Source: TMED14 sp038145075
GTDB lineage: Bacteria > Bacteroidota > Bacteroidia > Flavobacteriales > Schleiferiaceae
Assembly: GCA_038145075.1 (NCBI GenBank)
Contig: JAYQOY010000001.1
Location: 1 to 64,000, forward strand
DNA: 64,000 bases
Direction of reading: 5' to 3'
Shown here: piece after piece, positions 24,472 through 33,926 of the stretch
How positions within the stretch are numbered: the first letter of the stretch is position 1
Layout of the letters: the number at the start of each line of letters is the position of its first letter
Program-made: the position numbers and the translations under genes
The notes under the pieces: generated by a model
What the model was told of the DNA's origin: nothing
Databases searched by the model: none
Seen by the model: only the letters and a program-made list of their open reading frames with translations

Positions 24472-26348
24472 GGGTAGTAGATTCCTGATTCAGCTCGTGA
24501 CCACAAAGTTCGTTGAATTCCTGTGCGCAAGGCTTCTTGAATGGCCTCTGCGGCGTCAGGTAAGAGGTTTCGCAGCTCGGCAGCGCTTCGCGGAGACTCG
24601 TGGAGCAAGGCTAGGATATGACCCTGAATGGCCAAACTGCCACGCTTTGGAGGCTGGAGACAGCGGTCGCAACGGCCGCAAGATGGGGCATCCACTTCGC
24701 CGAAGTACTGCAACAAGGATTGCATTCGGCATGCATCGGTATGTAGAAAGTGGAGCATGGCTTGGGCGCGTTCGCCTTTAGCCGTGCGAAGCGCTTGGAT
24801 TTTTGAACGGGGAATAGGCATTCGGCCTTCTTGAGCGCGAGGAAGCCTCCACGTAATCACGGTTTTGGCCTCTACATGTTCCCAGGTGAGGAGTCCAGCG
24901 CGCTGCAGGCCATCGAGCTGTTCGTAGAGATCCGGAATGCTCATATGCAGCTGGTGTGCCGTTTTCTTCGCAGAAAACTTTACGGCTGTGCCAAAGTGTT
25001 GCTGACGGGCCAAGTGGTACCCAGTCTCTGCCAGCATGGGCAATCCGGACAAGGCCTCCACCAAGGCATGGCCATGGACGTTCAGCGTGTAACGTGCCTG
25101 TTCCGCCCAACGGTCGTGTAAAAGAAAGAGTTCCTCGCGTTCAAAGGTTCGCAATGCGGTGGTGACCCAATTGCGGGAAACGTCAAGACGTTCGGCCAGT
25201 TGTTCGAGATCCACCGCCTGTTTGAGGTCTTTTCCGTCGCCGACCGCTATTTGCCCTATGCTTCCAAGCAAGTTGTACACCCGGCTTAAGTCTTCCCACT
25301 GCAGTTCTTCCTCCTGCAAACGCTTGACGTAGACAGTTTCTACCCGGCTATCCAGTAAAAAATAGGCGTTTGCGGGCTCTCCGTCGCGTCCCGCACGCCC
25401 CATCTCTTGGTAGTAGGACTCTGGGGAATCGGGAATGTCTAAGTGAAAAACCTGCCGAACGTTGGGCTGGTCAATCCCCATTCCGAACGCATTCGTAGCC
25501 ACCATAACGGGCGACTCCCCTCGGGCCCAGGCTAGTTGGTTGGCACTGCGCTCCTCCAGCGTCATTCCTGCGTGGTAGGCACGAGCCTGTACGCCATGTT
25601 CTTGCAGACGTTTGGCCCATTGTACGGTTTGGCTTCGGCTGCGGGTGTAGAGAATTTGGCGTCCGTTATGGGCTTGCAGGAGGTGCAAAAGGGTCGCCTC
25701 CCGGTTGGAGGTTGGGTGGACCGAAAGTGCAATGTTTGGTCGGTCAAACGAACGTTGAAACACCGGTGCTTCCCCTAGCTGCAAAAGGTCTCGGATATCT
25801 GCAAGAACTGCCGCTGTTGCCGAGGCTGTGACGGCCAAACAGGGAACGTCAGGCAGGGCCAGTCGGAGCTTTCCAAGTTGGGTATAGCTGGGCCGGAAAT
25901 CATGCCCCCACTGACTGGCGCAATGGGCCTCATCGATAGCCAGTAAACGGATGGGCAAGTGAGGGAGGCGTTCCAAGAAGCGTTGGCTCAATGCCCTTTC
26001 GGGCGAGATGTAGAAAAAGGCGAATTCTCCGGCAATGGCACGATCCATCCAAGCATCCCAGGTCTTCAAGGGCACGTCGCCCGCTAAGGATTGCGCGGCT
26101 ATGTTTCGGCGTTGTAGATCCGCCACTTGATCCTCCATCAAGGAGATTAGCGGAGAGACCACTACGGTAAGACCTTCACGGGCTAATCCTGGGACTTGGT
26201 AGCATAGTGATTTACCGCCGCCCGTCGGGAGGAGGGCGATACCGTTACCGCCGCGGGCGACGTGGTGCACAATTTCGAATTGGCCAGGGCGAAACGAATC
26301 GTAGCCCCAAACCTGATGGAGTAAGGAAGTAAGTGCCTCAGTGGTCAC
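24462..26348 (-). CDS. recQ: RecQ-family ATP-dependent DNA helicase
   Basis: A 3'-5' DNA helicase of recombination and repair. The 628 residues carry the helicase core (Walker A PTGGGKSLCYQV, DEAH box, SATAT-like ASATAAV, and motif VI QEMGRAGRDGEP), then the RecQ zinc site (Cys with CGRCDRC near 570) and a C-terminal winged-helix-like tail. I see no clear HRDC domain. It overlaps fmt by 10 bp downstream and the AAA ATPase by 11 bp upstream, so all three are probably co-transcribed. Confidence 0.95.
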   Translation of the reverse strand: MTTEALTSLLHQVWGYDSFRPGQFEIVHHVARGGNGIALLPTGGGKSLCYQVPGLAREGLTVVVSPLISLMEDQVADLQRRNIAAQSLAGDVPLKTWDAWMDRAIAGEFAFFYISPERALSQRFLERLPHLPIRLLAIDEAHCASQWGHDFRPSYTQLGKLRLALPDVPCLAVTASATAAVLADIRDLLQLGEAPVFQRSFDRPNIALSVHPTSNREATLLHLLQAHNGRQILYTRSRSQTVQWAKRLQEHGVQARAYHAGMTLEERSANQLAWARGESPVMVATNAFGMGIDQPNVRQVFHLDIPDSPESYYQEMGRAGRDGEPANAYFLLDSRVETVYVKRLQEEELQWEDLSRVYNLLGSIGQIAVGDGKDLKQAVDLEQLAERLDVSRNWVTTALRTFEREELFLLHDRWAEQARYTLNVHGHALVEALSGLPMLAETGYHLARQQHFGTAVKFSAKKTAHQLHMSIPDLYEQLDGLQRAGLLTWEHVEAKTVITWRLPRAQEGRMPIPRSKIQALRTAKGERAQAMLHFLHTDACRMQSLLQYFGEVDAPSCGRCDRCLQPPKRGSLAIQGHILALLHESPRSAAELRNLLPDAAEAIQEALRTGIQRTLWSRAESGIYYPCA

Positions 26349-26901
26349 GGAGGTACTGGAGCATAAAGGCTACGCGCTCTTCCACGGTGCCGGGAGGGAC
26401 TTCAATGAGGGAGTAGCCTTCCGCCTCGTAGGTACGCTTCAGCGATTCGTGTATGGCATGGCAGGTTTCAAACGGCTCCCAGCGTCCCTCGTCCATTTGG
26501 TAAATTTCCTCCCAAGGTGGGAAGATGAAGACGTCGGAGTGGTAGGGGAAGCGGCTTGGGTCCATGTCCGCTGGGATGTCTTTGTCCCCCGCGTCCATGT
26601 AGGCCAAAATATCGAGGAGCGAGCGGTCGTAAAAGACCGAACCGGACAGCCAATCCGCTGATTTGTGCTGTTCCGCACGCAGTTTCCAAATGGCACGTGA
26701 GAAGGCAATTAAATTTCGCCAGGGGTCGGAGCCGCCTGTTCCGTAGCCCGTTTCATCCCAATATTCGCGTGAAACCTCCTTCATAACGGAGAAACCCTGC
26801 GCTTCTAATGCCTGTACGACGGTGGATTTTCCCGTACCTGGAGCGCCAGTCAATACGATTCGTCGAACAGGAGCAGATGCGTTGTTACTTTGGGGTGTCA
26901 T
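26338..26901 (-). CDS. AAA family ATPase (AAA_28-like)
   Basis: A 187-residue P-loop protein: Walker A GAPGTGKST, KEVSREYWDETGYG, YDRSLLDILAY, and a C-terminal FMLQYLRDH. The family (AAA_28, including NadR-like nucleotide kinases) has uncertain substrates, so it may be a small-molecule kinase rather than a remodeller. It is the first gene of the unit with recQ and fmt. Its start codon is separated by only one base from that of the divergent DUF493 gene. Confidence 0.82.
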   Translation of the reverse strand: MTPQSNNASAPVRRIVLTGAPGTGKSTVVQALEAQGFSVMKEVSREYWDETGYGTGGSDPWRNLIAFSRAIWKLRAEQHKSADWLSGSVFYDRSLLDILAYMDAGDKDIPADMDPSRFPYHSDVFIFPPWEEIYQMDEGRWEPFETCHAIHESLKRTYEAEGYSLIEVPPGTVEERVAFMLQYLRDH

Positions 26902-26902
26902 T

Positions 26903-27169
26903 ATGGATACGGTTGCCTTTAAAAACTTGCTGGAGCAAAACTACACTTGGCCCAGCATTTATATGTTCAAATTTGTCTGTCCAGCTAGCAATGAAAACAT
27001 TGCCTACCTGGAGGGTTTGTTCAATTCGGAAACGTCCGAAATCCAAATCCGTCAGTCCTCCAAAGGGAACTTTGTCAGCGTGACGGCCAAGGAATTGATG
27101 CTCTCTGCGGATCAGGTCATAGAGCGCTACGCCAAGGTCAAAGAGATACCGGGTTTACTTTCCCTCTAA
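26903..27169 (+). CDS. DUF493 family protein
   Basis: An 88-residue protein of the DUF493 (YbeD-like) ferredoxin-like family: FKNLLEQNYTWPSIYMFKFV, then SSKGNFVSVTAKELMLSADQ, ending KVKEIPGLLSL. The function is unknown; YbeD-like proteins resemble ACT regulatory domains. The ATG at 26903 lies one base after the divergent ATPase start, so its promoter must be inside that gene; TTACTTTG at 26885-26892, one mismatch from consensus, is a candidate. The end overlaps clpC by 15 bp. Confidence 0.88.
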   Translation: MDTVAFKNLLEQNYTWPSIYMFKFVCPASNENIAYLEGLFNSETSEIQIRQSSKGNFVSVTAKELMLSADQVIERYAKVKEIPGLLSL

Positions 27170-29782
27170 GTCTTCGTCCGCCGTGGCTTCAGCGGTGGGT
27201 TCCTCGTCTTTTTTTGAGGCTTTTTTTCCGCTTTTGGATTCCTTTGCTGGAGCTTCCTCGCTGGCCTTCTCAATGAGCAGGCTGAGCTTTTCCGCTTCTG
27301 ACTCCACACTGAAGTGAATGGTGTCTCCGGGGTGAGCGAGGCCTTTAACGATTTCTTCCGCCAGCGGATCTTCCACAAACTTTTGGATAGCTCGTGCCAG
27401 CGGGCGTGCACCGTACTTGGGGTCGTAGCCTTTTTCGCCAATAAACTGAATGGCTTCGTCGGACAGATGGAGTTCGTAGCCAATACCTGCCATGCGCTTG
27501 ATCAAGGCGGCGGCTTCGATCTTCACAATTCGGCTAATGTCTTCTTTCTCCAAAGGATTGAAGACGATGACGTCGTCGATTCGGTTCAAGAATTCGGGCG
27601 CAAAAGCCTTCTTCAAAGCACTTTCAATGACGCCTTTGGCCAAATCATCCGCATTGTCTTCGCGCGTCTTCGTGCCAAAACCAACGCCCGCACCAAAGTC
27701 CTTGAGCTGTCGTGAACCAATGTTGGACGTCATGATAATCAAGGTATTCTTGAAGTCCACTTTGCGGCCCAAACTGTCGGTCATGTGTCCTTCGTCTAGG
27801 GCTTGAAGCATCAAATTGAAGATGTCGGGGTGGGCTTTTTCAATTTCGTCCAGCAAGATCACGGAATAGGGCTTTCGGCGCACTTTCTCTGTGAGTTGGC
27901 CACCTTCTTCATAGCCGACATAGCCTGGAGGCGCCCCAACTAAGCGCGAAATGGCGAATTTTTCCATGTATTCGCTCATGTCGATCCGAATGAGGGCATC
28001 GGCGGAATCAAAGAGCTGAACGGCAATCTCCTTGGCGAGCTGGGTTTTTCCAACGCCCGTTGGGCCCAAGAAGATGAAGGAGCCAATGGGCTTGTTGGGA
28101 TCTTTCAGGCCCGCGCGGTTTCGCTGAATGGCCCGCACCACTTTAGTTACGGCCTCATCTTGGCCAATGATTTTGGACTTGATGCTGTCCTCCATGTGGG
28201 CGAGCTTGTCCAATTCTTGCTTGGCGACCTTTTTAACGGGAATGCCCGTCATCATGGCGACTACCTCTGCAATGTGCTCTTCCGTAACGGGTTGACGATT
28301 TTCACGAAGTTCTTCCTCCCAGCGGGCTTGGGCTTTGCTGAGTTCGGCTTCCAAGTTCTTTTCGTCGTCGCGGAGCTTGGCTGCTTCTTCATACCGCTGG
28401 CGGCGCACCACGTCCATTTTCTGCTGGCGAACGCCTTCCAAATCCTTTTCCAGTTGAGCCACTTCTTCCGGCACAACAATGCTCGTAATGTGGACGCGGC
28501 TGCCCGCTTCGTCCATGGCGTCAATGGCCTTGTCGGGAAGGTGGCGATCGGAAACATAGCGTACCGTAAGTCGAACGCAAGCTTCTAAGGCTTCGGGCGT
28601 GTAGCTGACGTTGTGGTGGGCTTCGTAATTCGGCTGAAGGTTTTGCAGAATCTGAAGCGTTTCCTCGGGGGAAGGGGGATCCACCATCACCTTCTGAAAG
28701 CGACGCTCTAAAGCGCCATCCTTTTCAATGAACTGGCGGTATTCGTCAAGGGTCGTTGCGCCGATGCATTGAATTTCACCGCGTGCTAAGGCAGGCTTAA
28801 ACATGTTGCTAGCATCCAAAGAACCCGTAGCGCCACCGGCCCCTACGATGGTGTGGAGCTCATCAATGAACAAGATGATGTCGTCGTTCTTCTCCAGCTC
28901 GTTCATCAGGGCCTTCATGCGTTCCTCAAACTGACCTCGGTACTTTGTGCCCGCTACAAGAGACGCAAGGTCCAAGGTTACGACCCGCTTTCCATAGAGG
29001 ACGCGGCTCACTTTCTTTTTGATAATTCGAAGCGCTAGGCCCTCCGCAATGGCGGATTTGCCCACTCCTGGTTCACCGATGAGCAGGGGGTTGTTCTTCT
29101 TTCGGCGCGACAGTACTTGGCTCACGCGCTCAATCTCTACCTCACGGCCCACGACGGGGTCGAGTTTGCCTTCTTCGGCGAGTTTGGTCAGGTCACGGCC
29201 AAAGTTGTCTAGAACCGGCGTTTTGGACTTGGGGTCCGCGCTGGCTTTGCGACCACCTGAACGGGCAGTGGGACTATCCTCGTCCTCATCCTCGTGCAAG
29301 GAGGCTGTTGGACGTTGACTTCCACGGCTGGATGAGTCGGAATCCTCCATGAACTTCGACTGGTATTCCGCTTTAACGGTTTCGTAATCGATGGCCATAT
29401 TCTTGAAAACACCCGTCACAGGGTCATTTTCGTTGCGCAGGATGCACAAAAGAAGGTGCGCGGTGCGAATGACTGCACTGGAGTAGAGTTTCGCCTCCAG
29501 GAAGGTGGTTTTAAGTGCTTTCTCCGCTGGACGGGTGAGCGGGATGTTTTTCCGCGGCGAAGCGCTTGGGTCGCCCAACTCGGTCAGGCCTTCCACTTTT
29601 GTCCGTAACTGGCTTAAATCCAGACCCAAAGACAATAGGATTTCCACGGCCGACCCTTGGCCTTCCCGCACGAGGCCCAAGACTAAATGTTCTGTGCCTA
29701 TGCTGTCGTGGCCCAGGCGAAGGGCTTCTTCCTTGCTATAGCCAATCACGTCTTTGACGCGTGGCGAGAAATTTTCATCCAT
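27155..29782 (-). CDS. clpC: ATP-dependent Clp protease ATP-binding subunit ClpC
   Basis: A Hsp100 unfoldase that feeds ClpP. The 875 residues contain an N-terminal double Clp-N repeat (about 1-145; RLGHDSIGTEHLVLGLVRE), AAA1 with Walker A GEPGVGKSAIAEG, a middle domain with UVR-like RQRYEEAAKLRDDEKNLE, AAA2 with GPTGVGKTQLAKE and LLDEIEKAH, and a long acidic/Lys C-terminal tail. A TTACTTTG element lies five bases before the ATG. It is tail-to-tail with DUF493 and divergent from gyrA. Confidence 0.96.
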   Translation of the reverse strand: MDENFSPRVKDVIGYSKEEALRLGHDSIGTEHLVLGLVREGQGSAVEILLSLGLDLSQLRTKVEGLTELGDPSASPRKNIPLTRPAEKALKTTFLEAKLYSSAVIRTAHLLLCILRNENDPVTGVFKNMAIDYETVKAEYQSKFMEDSDSSSRGSQRPTASLHEDEDEDSPTARSGGRKASADPKSKTPVLDNFGRDLTKLAEEGKLDPVVGREVEIERVSQVLSRRKKNNPLLIGEPGVGKSAIAEGLALRIIKKKVSRVLYGKRVVTLDLASLVAGTKYRGQFEERMKALMNELEKNDDIILFIDELHTIVGAGGATGSLDASNMFKPALARGEIQCIGATTLDEYRQFIEKDGALERRFQKVMVDPPSPEETLQILQNLQPNYEAHHNVSYTPEALEACVRLTVRYVSDRHLPDKAIDAMDEAGSRVHITSIVVPEEVAQLEKDLEGVRQQKMDVVRRQRYEEAAKLRDDEKNLEAELSKAQARWEEELRENRQPVTEEHIAEVVAMMTGIPVKKVAKQELDKLAHMEDSIKSKIIGQDEAVTKVVRAIQRNRAGLKDPNKPIGSFIFLGPTGVGKTQLAKEIAVQLFDSADALIRIDMSEYMEKFAISRLVGAPPGYVGYEEGGQLTEKVRRKPYSVILLDEIEKAHPDIFNLMLQALDEGHMTDSLGRKVDFKNTLIIMTSNIGSRQLKDFGAGVGFGTKTREDNADDLAKGVIESALKKAFAPEFLNRIDDVIVFNPLEKEDISRIVKIEAAALIKRMAGIGYELHLSDEAIQFIGEKGYDPKYGARPLARAIQKFVEDPLAEEIVKGLAHPGDTIHFSVESEAEKLSLLIEKASEEAPAKESKSGKKASKKDEEPTAEATADEDLEGK

Positions 29783-29822
29783 ACTTCCAAAGTAACCAAT
29801 ACAATGCCAAGTGTTGCACCGC

Positions 29823-29862
29823 TGTGGATAAGAACATTTATAAACACCAAATTGTGCATAAA
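29823..29862. promoter_or_regulatory. DnaA-box-like sites between clpC and gyrA
   Basis: TGTGGATAA at 29823-29831 is an exact complement of the TTATCCACA DnaA box. TGTGCATAA at 29854-29862 differs by one base. They lie in the 161-bp divergent gap. Two sites are too few to call an origin, but DnaA-dependent control is possible. Confidence 0.4.
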
Positions 29863-29943
29863 ACGTGGCTTAAATCCGCGTAAACACTGCATTTAAGGGG
29901 GGTTCAGGGTGTATTTTTACGGGATATACCATAATCTGACAAA

Positions 29944-32475
29944 ATGGCGGACGCTGAACGTATTATTCCAATAAACATTGAGGAGGAAATGAAGAGCTCC
30001 TACATCGATTATTCGATGTCGGTCATTGTATCCCGTGCCTTGCCTGATGTACGCGACGGATTGAAACCGGTACACCGCCGCGTGCTTTTCGGCATGAACG
30101 AAATGGGCAACTTCGCCTCTCGCTCGTACAAAAAATCCGCCCTTGTTGTGGGTGAAGTCATGGGTAAATACCACCCCCACGGCGACTCCGCGATCTATGA
30201 TACGGCGGTGCGTATGGCCCAGAACTGGTCTTTGCGCTACACCCTGATTGACGGACAAGGAAACTTTGGTTCGGTCGATGGCGACTCTCCTGCAGCTATG
30301 CGTTACACGGAAATCCGGATGCGCAAGATCACGGAGGAGATGGTCAAGGACATCGATAAAGAAACCGTTGACTTCAAACTGAACTACGACGACTCCCGCG
30401 AGGAGCCTACCGTACTGCCCACGCGTATCCCCAACTTGTTGGTCAATGGCGCTTCAGGTATTGCTGTGGGTATGGCGACCAATATGCCGCCTCACAACCT
30501 CACGGAGACGGTGAATGCCACCATTGCCTACGTGGATAATCCTGAGATTGATGTCGACGGCCTTATGCAACACGTGAAAGCCCCTGACTTCCCCACAGGA
30601 GGTATCATTTACGGCTACGATGGCGTTCGCGATGCCTTCCATACCGGTCGCGGCCGGATTGTGGTTCGCGGACGTGCGACCATTGAAGAGGTGAATGGGC
30701 GCGACTGCATTATCGTTTCGGAGATTCCCTACCAGGTGAACAAGGCTGAAATGATTAAGAAGACGGCTGAACTGGTCAACGAGAAGAAGCTGGAGGGCAT
30801 TAGCGACATCCGCGACGAATCGGACCGAAAGGGCATGCGCGTCGTATATGTTTTGAAGCGCGATGCTGTGCCCAACGTGGTCTTGAACAAATTGTACAAA
30901 TACACGCAGCTCCAGTCGAGCTTCAGCGTGAACAACGTCGCGCTCGTTGCAGGACGCCCTGCCACGCTGAACTTGCGCGACATGATCCATCACTTTGTGG
31001 AGCACCGTCATGAAGTCGTAGTGCGCCGAACGAAGTACGAACTGGCCCAAGCCGAGAAGCGCGCCCACGTCCTCGAGGGCTTGCTGATTGCCATCGATCA
31101 TTTAGATGCAGTCATTGCCTTAATCCGTGGATCAAAAACCGTGGACGATGCACGGGATGGCTTGATGAGCAAGTTTGGCCTGTCGGAAATTCAGGCGAAA
31201 GCCATTTTAGAACTCCGTCTTCAGAAGTTGACCGGCCTTGAGCGCGACAAGATTAAGGCTGAATTCAACGAGCTCATGGAGCAGATTACCTATTTCAAGC
31301 GCATTTTGGACGAGAAAGAACTTCGGATGAGCATCATCAAGGAGGAACTCGTGGAAGTCCGTGAGAAATACGGCGATGAGCGACGCTCGGAGATCGAATA
31401 CGCAGGGGGTGACATGCGCATCGAAGACATGATTGCCGATGAGGACGTGGTCATTACCATCTCCCACATGGGCTATGTGAAGCGCACCCCACTAACCGAA
31501 TACCGCACCCAGAGCAGAGGAGGGGTTGGAGCGCGAGGCGCCACCACCCGTGATGAGGACTTTATCGAACACGTCTTTGTCGCCTCCAACCACAATTACC
31601 TGCTCTTCTTTACCGAGCAAGGAAGGTGCTTCTGGTTGCGCGTCTTTGAGATTCCTGAAGGCAACCGCACGAGCAAGGGCAAAGCCATTGTCAACTTGAT
31701 CAATATTCCCCAAGACGACAAGGTTCGTGCCTTCATCAACACCAAGGATATCAAGGACGAGGAGTATGTGAACTCGCATTACGTCGTGCTTTGTACCACC
31801 AAGGGCATCATTAAAAAGACCACCTTGGAGGCTTACAGCCGTCCGCGCGTCAATGGTATCAATGCGATTACCGTGCGTGAAGGCGACCAGTTGCTGGAAG
31901 CGCGCTTGACGACGGGCTCCATGGAGATTTTGATGGCGGTGCGTTCGGGCAAAGCCATTCGCTTCCCTGAAGAGAAGGTGCGTCCGATGGGCCGAAATGC
32001 CTCCGGCGTTCGTGCCATGGCGCTCGATACCGACAACGACGAAGTGGTAGGCATGGTCTGTACCGACAGCGACCAAGAGTCCATCTTGGTGGTGAGCCAA
32101 AACGGCTACGGCAAGCGCACCTTGGTCGAAGATTACCGTGTGACCAACCGGGGTGGTAAGGGTGTTAAAACCCTGAGCATCACGGAGAAAACCGGTGATT
32201 TGGTAGCCATCAAAGTGGTAACCGATGAGGATGACTTGATGATCACCACGAAGAATGGCATCATGATCCGAATGGAGATGAGCGAAATCCGTGTGATGGG
32301 CCGCGCGACACAAGGTGTTCGCGTCATCAACCTGAAGTCGGGTGTCGTCATCTCTTCAGTGGCTAAAGTGCCTCACCAAGAAGACGAGGAAGCGGCCGAA
32401 GTACTTGAATCAGGTGCTGAAGGTGGAGTAGAGGGGGAGACTCCTGAAGCTCCTAGCGCTGAAAATCAAGAATAA
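29944..32475 (+). CDS. gyrA: DNA gyrase subunit A
   Basis: The breakage-reunion subunit of DNA gyrase. The 843 residues open with ERIIPINIEEEMKSSYIDYS. The quinolone-resistance region KYHPHGDSAIYDT has Ser and Tyr at the usual sites, and the catalytic Tyr lies in AAMRYTEIRM. The C-terminal beta-pinwheel has six repeats, with a GyrA-box-like TNRGGKGVKT, which favours GyrA over ParC. The acidic tail after about 810 is Glu-rich. A candidate -7 element TATTTTTA is at 29912-29919. It ends before a hairpin shared with the next gene's promoter. Confidence 0.95.
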   Translation: MADAERIIPINIEEEMKSSYIDYSMSVIVSRALPDVRDGLKPVHRRVLFGMNEMGNFASRSYKKSALVVGEVMGKYHPHGDSAIYDTAVRMAQNWSLRYTLIDGQGNFGSVDGDSPAAMRYTEIRMRKITEEMVKDIDKETVDFKLNYDDSREEPTVLPTRIPNLLVNGASGIAVGMATNMPPHNLTETVNATIAYVDNPEIDVDGLMQHVKAPDFPTGGIIYGYDGVRDAFHTGRGRIVVRGRATIEEVNGRDCIIVSEIPYQVNKAEMIKKTAELVNEKKLEGISDIRDESDRKGMRVVYVLKRDAVPNVVLNKLYKYTQLQSSFSVNNVALVAGRPATLNLRDMIHHFVEHRHEVVVRRTKYELAQAEKRAHVLEGLLIAIDHLDAVIALIRGSKTVDDARDGLMSKFGLSEIQAKAILELRLQKLTGLERDKIKAEFNELMEQITYFKRILDEKELRMSIIKEELVEVREKYGDERRSEIEYAGGDMRIEDMIADEDVVITISHMGYVKRTPLTEYRTQSRGGVGARGATTRDEDFIEHVFVASNHNYLLFFTEQGRCFWLRVFEIPEGNRTSKGKAIVNLINIPQDDKVRAFINTKDIKDEEYVNSHYVVLCTTKGIIKKTTLEAYSRPRVNGINAITVREGDQLLEARLTTGSMEILMAVRSGKAIRFPEEKVRPMGRNASGVRAMALDTDNDEVVGMVCTDSDQESILVVSQNGYGKRTLVEDYRVTNRGGKGVKTLSITEKTGDLVAIKVVTDEDDLMITTKNGIMIRMEMSEIRVMGRATQGVRVINLKSGVVISSVAKVPHQEDEEAAEVLESGAEGGVEGETPEAPSAENQE

Positions 32476-32496
32476 TTTTCACCTAAACGTAGATTC

Positions 32497-32523
32497 AACG
32501 CCCGGCCCAAAAGGTCGGGCGTT
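32497..32523 (+). terminator. gyrA terminator hairpin
   Basis: An 8-bp perfect stem AACGCCCG/CGGGCGTT (32497-32504 with 32516-32523). Its last base overlaps the -7 element of the next gene. Confidence 0.75.
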
Positions 32524-32530
32524 ATCTTTG
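32523..32530 (+). promoter_or_regulatory. TPR gene promoter -7 element
   Basis: TATCTTTG matches TAnnTTTG exactly, 18 bases before the ATG at 32549, beginning on the last base of the gyrA hairpin. Confidence 0.65.
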
Positions 32531-32548
32531 CAGCCAATTATTGACTCT

Positions 32549-33838
32549 ATGAAAACGACAGCATTCTTTGGAGCTCTGGTTTTGTCCATCTCCGTTTTTG
32601 CGCAAGCGCCCAGCGTATCGAGCGCCAAAATCGCCATGGACCGTGGAGATTTGACCGAAGCAAAAAAGTACATCGATGAGGCAACAGGCATCATCAACGA
32701 GCAGCCTGCCGCCGAGCAGAATCCCAAGTTGATGCCCAAGTACTACGCATACCGTGGTCAGGTCTACTACAAATTGTACAAGGACGAAGCCTTAACACAG
32801 CCTTCCTACTTGGATGAGGCCGCCAAGAGCTTCAACGACTGTATTGCGTATGAAGCGGCTAGCAAGAAGCAGCGCTACAGCAAGGAAGCGAATGAAATGC
32901 TTCCCTACATCGGTCAGGACTACATCGCCTTGGCGGAAGACCTGAACTTCAATCAGTCTGATAAAGCTGGTGCTGTAAAAGCGTATGAAGCAGCGTTGGA
33001 GCTCCGCAAAGGCTTGGGCACTTTGGATACCTTGACCTTGAGCTACATCGGATTCTTGTCACAAGATTTGAAAGACTATGAGAAAGCGGAGAGCGTTTAC
33101 AAAGAATTGATCCGTTTGGAGTTTAAGAACATTATGTGGACGGGTGTTTTGGTCGAAGATGGCCAGCGCTATCCTTTCCCTGACAAAAAGACGTTGGACT
33201 TCTACGTTCAGACTGAACGTGCCTCAGAGCCCCAGCGTTCGGAGAGCACGGAACATGAGTTCTACACACAGCTGTTGTGGGTTTACAAGGAAACTGAAAA
33301 TCAAGAAGCCTACGATGCCTTGATGAAGGCGGCTCGTGCCAAATTCCCCAATAACGACCAATTGTTGAAGATGGAATTGCAGTCGTTCTTGGACAAAGAA
33401 GACTTCGACGGTGCATTGGCCAACTTGGAAGAGGCCCTGGTATCCGATCCCAAAAACGCTTTGTACCTCTACAACGCGGGCTTTATCTACCATCAGAAGA
33501 AGAAAAACGTGGAAAAAGCACGTGAGTACTACGAAGCCGCTATGGAAGCAGATGCAGAATACCTGGATGCTGTCTACATGTTGGGTTTATTGCATATTGA
33601 AGCGTCCAACGTGGTGGTCGAGAAAATGAACGATTTGCCCCGTAATGCCAAAAAAGAATACGACAAGTTGAACGCAGAGAAGGATGCCGAATTGGCTAAG
33701 GCTCTGGTGTTCTTTGAAAAAGCCTACGGCATCAACGCCAAGGATGAGGCCACTTTGCAAGCGTTGCGCGAGGTGTACTACAAACTCGGCAAGTACGACG
33801 ATGCGAAGCGCATCATGAATGAGCTTGGCGCGCTTTAA
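32549..33838 (+). CDS. Periplasmic tetratricopeptide-repeat protein
   Basis: A 429-residue protein with a cleavable signal (MKTTAFFGALVLSISVFAQ) followed by TPR-like helix pairs over most of the length, for example YRGQVYYKLYKD, YEKAESVYKELIRLEF, ALYLYNAGFIYHQKKKN and LREVYYKLGKYDDAKRIMNELG at the very end. It is probably a scaffold in the periplasm or at the outer membrane; the partner is unknown. It is monocistronic, with its own promoter and terminator. The ATG at 32549 is chosen because it starts the signal peptide. Confidence 0.88.
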   Translation: MKTTAFFGALVLSISVFAQAPSVSSAKIAMDRGDLTEAKKYIDEATGIINEQPAAEQNPKLMPKYYAYRGQVYYKLYKDEALTQPSYLDEAAKSFNDCIAYEAASKKQRYSKEANEMLPYIGQDYIALAEDLNFNQSDKAGAVKAYEAALELRKGLGTLDTLTLSYIGFLSQDLKDYEKAESVYKELIRLEFKNIMWTGVLVEDGQRYPFPDKKTLDFYVQTERASEPQRSESTEHEFYTQLLWVYKETENQEAYDALMKAARAKFPNNDQLLKMELQSFLDKEDFDGALANLEEALVSDPKNALYLYNAGFIYHQKKKNVEKAREYYEAAMEADAEYLDAVYMLGLLHIEASNVVVEKMNDLPRNAKKEYDKLNAEKDAELAKALVFFEKAYGINAKDEATLQALREVYYKLGKYDDAKRIMNELGAL

Positions 33839-33864
33839 GCGGAGTCGAACCAAGAAATACGAAG

Positions 33865-33893
33865 CGCGCTCCGAAAGGGGCGCGTTTTTTTTT
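33865..33893 (+). terminator. TPR gene terminator
   Basis: An 8-bp stem CGCGCTCC/GGGGCGCG (one G-T pair) with a GAAA loop, followed by nine T residues. Confidence 0.88.
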
Positions 33894-33926
33894 AGCTAGA
33901 GGGCTTGGAGGGTAGAGAGCTAGAGG
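33894..33926 (+). repeat. Period-8 G-rich repeat array after the TPR gene
   Basis: Degenerate octamers in phase on the plus strand: CTAGAGGG, CTTGGAGG, GTAGAGAG, CTAGAGGA. They have the same unit as the array at the end of the ppGpp synthetase gene, again with the G-rich strand as the sense strand of the upstream gene. Confidence 0.7.

Noticed and set aside
29783..29943. Replication origin between clpC and gyrA
   Set aside because: Only two DnaA-box-like sites and no clear AT-rich unwinding region or dnaA/dnaN neighbours; I keep it only as a regulatory candidate.
31492..32313. Long antisense frames inside gyrA (also near 30454-31101)
   Set aside because: They are shadows of gyrA, His-rich and without family likeness, promoter or start context.
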